From: Bacteroides pyogenes DSM 20611 = JCM 6294
GTDB taxonomy: Bacteria; Bacteroidota; Bacteroidia; Bacteroidales; Bacteroidaceae
Direction of reading: 5' to 3'
DNA: 64,000 nucleotides
NCBI RefSeq assembly: GCF_000428105.1
Contig: NZ_ATZH01000011.1
Location: 1-64,000, forward strand
The position numbers and the translations under genes were made by a program. Each line of letters starts with the position of its first letter. Position 1 is the stretch's first letter. Shown here piece after piece: positions 61,902 to 64,000 of this stretch. The notes beneath the pieces were generated by a model. The model was not told the DNA's origin. It saw only the letters and a program-made list of their open reading frames with translations, and searched no databases.

Positions 61902-64000
61902 TTAGAATTTTAGAATTGTTCTGAATGTAACGTTCGCTCCTCTTGCATGCGCATAGTATCTGAAGCGGTCGGTATATTCTTTATACAGTGTGTTAAGCAT
62001 GTTGTCGCCTATCACTATTATCTTCAGCTCCCTATGTCCGGGCAGCTTCATACTCCAGTCAGCCGTTCCGTTGAGCAGTGCATAAGCAGGCGGAGAGTCG
62101 GGTACCAAGTCTTTGTCGGGGTCGTAGCGCTGCTGTTTGGTTACATAAATGCCCGACAGCGAGACAGAGGCATTGTATTTTCCGTTGTGCCCGAATTGCC
62201 ACTGATAGTTGCCCGACATGCCATAGCGGTCGGAAGGCATGAAAGGCAGCCACTCGTCCTTTGTGAGATTACGGGCATAAATCCACTCTCCTTTCATCGT
62301 GAAAGTGAGACCTGATAAAGGAGTGACCGCGAGCGTGAGGTCGCCTCCCGTCAGCTTTACGTTATCTTGCCCGAAAATAAACTTGGGGTATTTCCCGCTG
62401 GGGTGATTATGAAAACGGTCTGTCCCTTTTCCGATGGCGTCATAGATATAGTTGTGCACATGCTGGTGGAAGAAGCTCGGTTCAATGGAATACCATTCTG
62501 TGTGATACTTCATTCCGAACACGGCTTTGTAGCCATGTTCACTCGTCAGACTTCGGTTACCCACCACCCAATGGCTGCCGTGATGCAGCCCTGTGGCATA
62601 AAGCTCGTTGATATCGGGCGGACGCCACGACCATCCGATGTTGGCGCGTGCATCCCATCGGTCGGAGAATTGATAATGGGCGGCCAAACTGCTGGTGAAA
62701 TTACTGTACACTTTGAAGTCTTTGTAGTACTTATAACTTTTCAGGCTGGTATATCCATCCACATCCATCGCCCTGAAATCGTAGCGCATGCCCAGGGAGC
62801 ACTGAAGACGTCCGATTTTTGCCTGATGCAGGAAGAAACCTCCTATGGTGAGGGCTGCATAGTTAGGGATAAAAGCCGGTTGTTTAGTACCCGGATAATT
62901 GTAGTTCGATTGATAAGTGCCTGATACTCCCGCTTCGGTCGTCATATCCCACCGTTTCCATTTGGCATTCCATAACAGATCGGTTTTATAGGTAGATAGG
63001 ATAAGGTCCTGCACTGGTATCCAACTGTATTTGTCTTGTTTCCGGTTCTCGAATTCCCATCTCAGATTGTCCTGATAAGAGAGGATGAGCGACAGTTTGT
63101 GCGCCGTGCTAATATCCCATTTGACGTCACCCTTCAAGGTGAAGTGTTGCACCTGCTGAAAAGGAGGGCGGATGTCGTAAGAAAATGGCTTGAACGAACT
63201 TTCGTCAGGTCTTCCTGCCTCGAAACGTGCAAGCAGTTGGTCCAAGTCGGATACCTTGCTGGCATAATAGATACCGCTTCGCGAGTAGTACAGACTGGTG
63301 TAAAGCGTCATCGTGATATTTTTGTTCTGATAGCCTGCCAAAGCCGACATGCTGATGTTGTTGAATCCGGTATTGTTCAGGGTATATTCGGCAGTTGAGT
63401 AGTCTCCGGCTTTCTGATACATACCATGTAGACGCAACCCCACATGTTTATGTCCAATCTCCACCGTGCCCGTTCCGTTATATCCACGGGCATTGCTGTC
63501 GTAGCCCATGTTGACGGTTCCTCCGGCTTTGAGGTGTTGATGTCCATAGGGAAGAGCAGCCTGATTGAGCAGCACCACGCCTCCCATCGCTCCATACCCG
63601 TAGCGTATGGACTCGGCTCCTTTTACCACCTCTATCATGTTGGCTCCACTGTAATCTATTTCTGGCGCATGATCTTCGCCCCAGCTCTGACTCTCCAAGC
63701 GTACGCCGTCGTTCAGCAGAAGAATGCGGCTGCTGTGCATGCCCTGAATGACAGGTTTGGCAATGGTATTCCCAGTGCTTATGGAGCTTACGCCCGGCAC
63801 GGTTTCCAGCAGTTTTGCCAAAGAGGCAGAGCTTATCTTTTCGAGCGCGTCCTGCCGGATGGTGGCTGTTTGCTGCAATACCGAGGTTTGTTTACGCTGG
63901 GCAACGACCGTAACTTCCGAGATTTGTTTTATGTCCTCGTGTAGAAACAAATTGATGGTTTTCGATGCGTCTGCCCTGACAGTCGTCTCCAATGGTGCGA
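61902..64000 (-). CDS. TonB-dependent receptor (5' end outside the window)
   Basis: About 699 residues are visible, C-terminus complete. The visible N-terminus is the end of a carboxypeptidase-regulatory-like domain (TTVRADASKTINLFLHED), then the TonB box region EVTVVAQRK, a plug (ISSASLAKLLETVPGVSSIS, IQGMHSSRILLLNDGVRLES, VEVVKGAESIRYGYGAMGGV) and a barrel. Extracellular parts have several His (YATGLHHGSHWVVG, FFHQHVHNYIYD, RFHNHPSGKYP), which suits a metal or heme chelate. It heads an operon with two paralogous lipoproteins and DUF4876. Confidence 0.88.
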   Translation of the reverse strand, partial: APLETTVRADASKTINLFLHEDIKQISEVTVVAQRKQTSVLQQTATIRQDALEKISSASLAKLLETVPGVSSISTGNTIAKPVIQGMHSSRILLLNDGVRLESQSWGEDHAPEIDYSGANMIEVVKGAESIRYGYGAMGGVVLLNQAALPYGHQHLKAGGTVNMGYDSNARGYNGTGTVEIGHKHVGLRLHGMYQKAGDYSTAEYTLNNTGFNNISMSALAGYQNKNITMTLYTSLYYSRSGIYYASKVSDLDQLLARFEAGRPDESSFKPFSYDIRPPFQQVQHFTLKGDVKWDISTAHKLSLILSYQDNLRWEFENRKQDKYSWIPVQDLILSTYKTDLLWNAKWKRWDMTTEAGVSGTYQSNYNYPGTKQPAFIPNYAALTIGGFFLHQAKIGRLQCSLGMRYDFRAMDVDGYTSLKSYKYYKDFKVYSNFTSSLAAHYQFSDRWDARANIGWSWRPPDINELYATGLHHGSHWVVGNRSLTSEHGYKAVFGMKYHTEWYSIEPSFFHQHVHNYIYDAIGKGTDRFHNHPSGKYPKFIFGQDNVKLTGGDLTLAVTPLSGLTFTMKGEWIYARNLTKDEWLPFMPSDRYGMSGNYQWQFGHNGKYNASVSLSGIYVTKQQRYDPDKDLVPDSPPAYALLNGTADWSMKLPGHRELKIIVIGDNMLNTLYKEYTDRFRYYAHARGANVTFRTILKF

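Overview
The window looks like chromosome of a Bacteroidales bacterium, most likely Bacteroides or a close relative. Three things point there. Many genes carry the Bacteroides -7 promoter element TAnnTTTG. The order DUF4296 - lspA - dksA-like - ileS is, from memory, typical of Bacteroides. The proteins themselves belong to Bacteroidota families (TamL, DUF4876, DUF3575, DUF5112/5113-type sensor kinase, TonB receptors, HigBA). Species cannot be decided from the sequence alone.

Layout. 0-1 kb: the 3' end of an IS1182-type insertion sequence sits inside the 5' part of mtgA, next to an OmpA-type lipoprotein. 1.4-8.7 kb: a patatin fused to an outer-membrane barrel, three tandem tRNA-Arg(ACG), two tRNA-Lys(CTT), a metallo-beta-lactamase-fold hydrolase, a POT-like transporter, a HAD phosphatase, DoxX and DUF3332. 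8.9-18.3 kb: housekeeping genes (tamL, an rRNA methyltransferase, DUF4296, lspA, a DksA-like protein, ileS). 18.7-22.6 kb: class Ia ribonucleotide reductase nrdAB under a cobalamin riboswitch. 22.6-35 kb: a GNAT-nitrilase fusion, thiD, fabD, a 1.27-kb repeat-rich gap, a cytosolic patatin, an alpha-amylase, glgB, and pabBC. 35-37.5 kb: a TPR protein, then a roughly 1.1-kb HigBA toxin-antitoxin island bounded by a copy of the 3' end of tRNA-Arg(TCT). 37.6-45.2 kb: an AbgT transporter in an operon with a response regulator and a 1,436-residue double sensor kinase, then prs. 45.7-52.4 kb: a secreted protein and an operon TonB receptor - AmpG-like MFS - hemN - hemG. 52.7-57.9 kb: an accessory region with a tyrosine recombinase, a 249-bp invertible segment carrying a promoter, a decayed DUF3575 fimbria-locus gene, an HU-like protein, a thioredoxin-like lipoprotein and a broken CPBP protease. 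58-64 kb: a TonB receptor (cut by the window end) followed by two paralogous lipoproteins and a DUF4876 lipoprotein.

Themes. (1) Phase variation: recombinase plus 21-bp inverted repeats around a promoter that currently points away from the downstream genes. (2) Metal and porphyrin economy: a B12-controlled choice of ribonucleotide reductase, late heme synthesis genes coupled to an import system, and a probable metal or heme uptake operon. (3) Five separate arrays of short tandem repeats with 21-23 bp period (about two helical turns), two of which share the same A-tract unit in opposite orientation 22 kb apart. (4) Gene decay next to mobile or invertible DNA (mtgA, DUF3575, CPBP protease).
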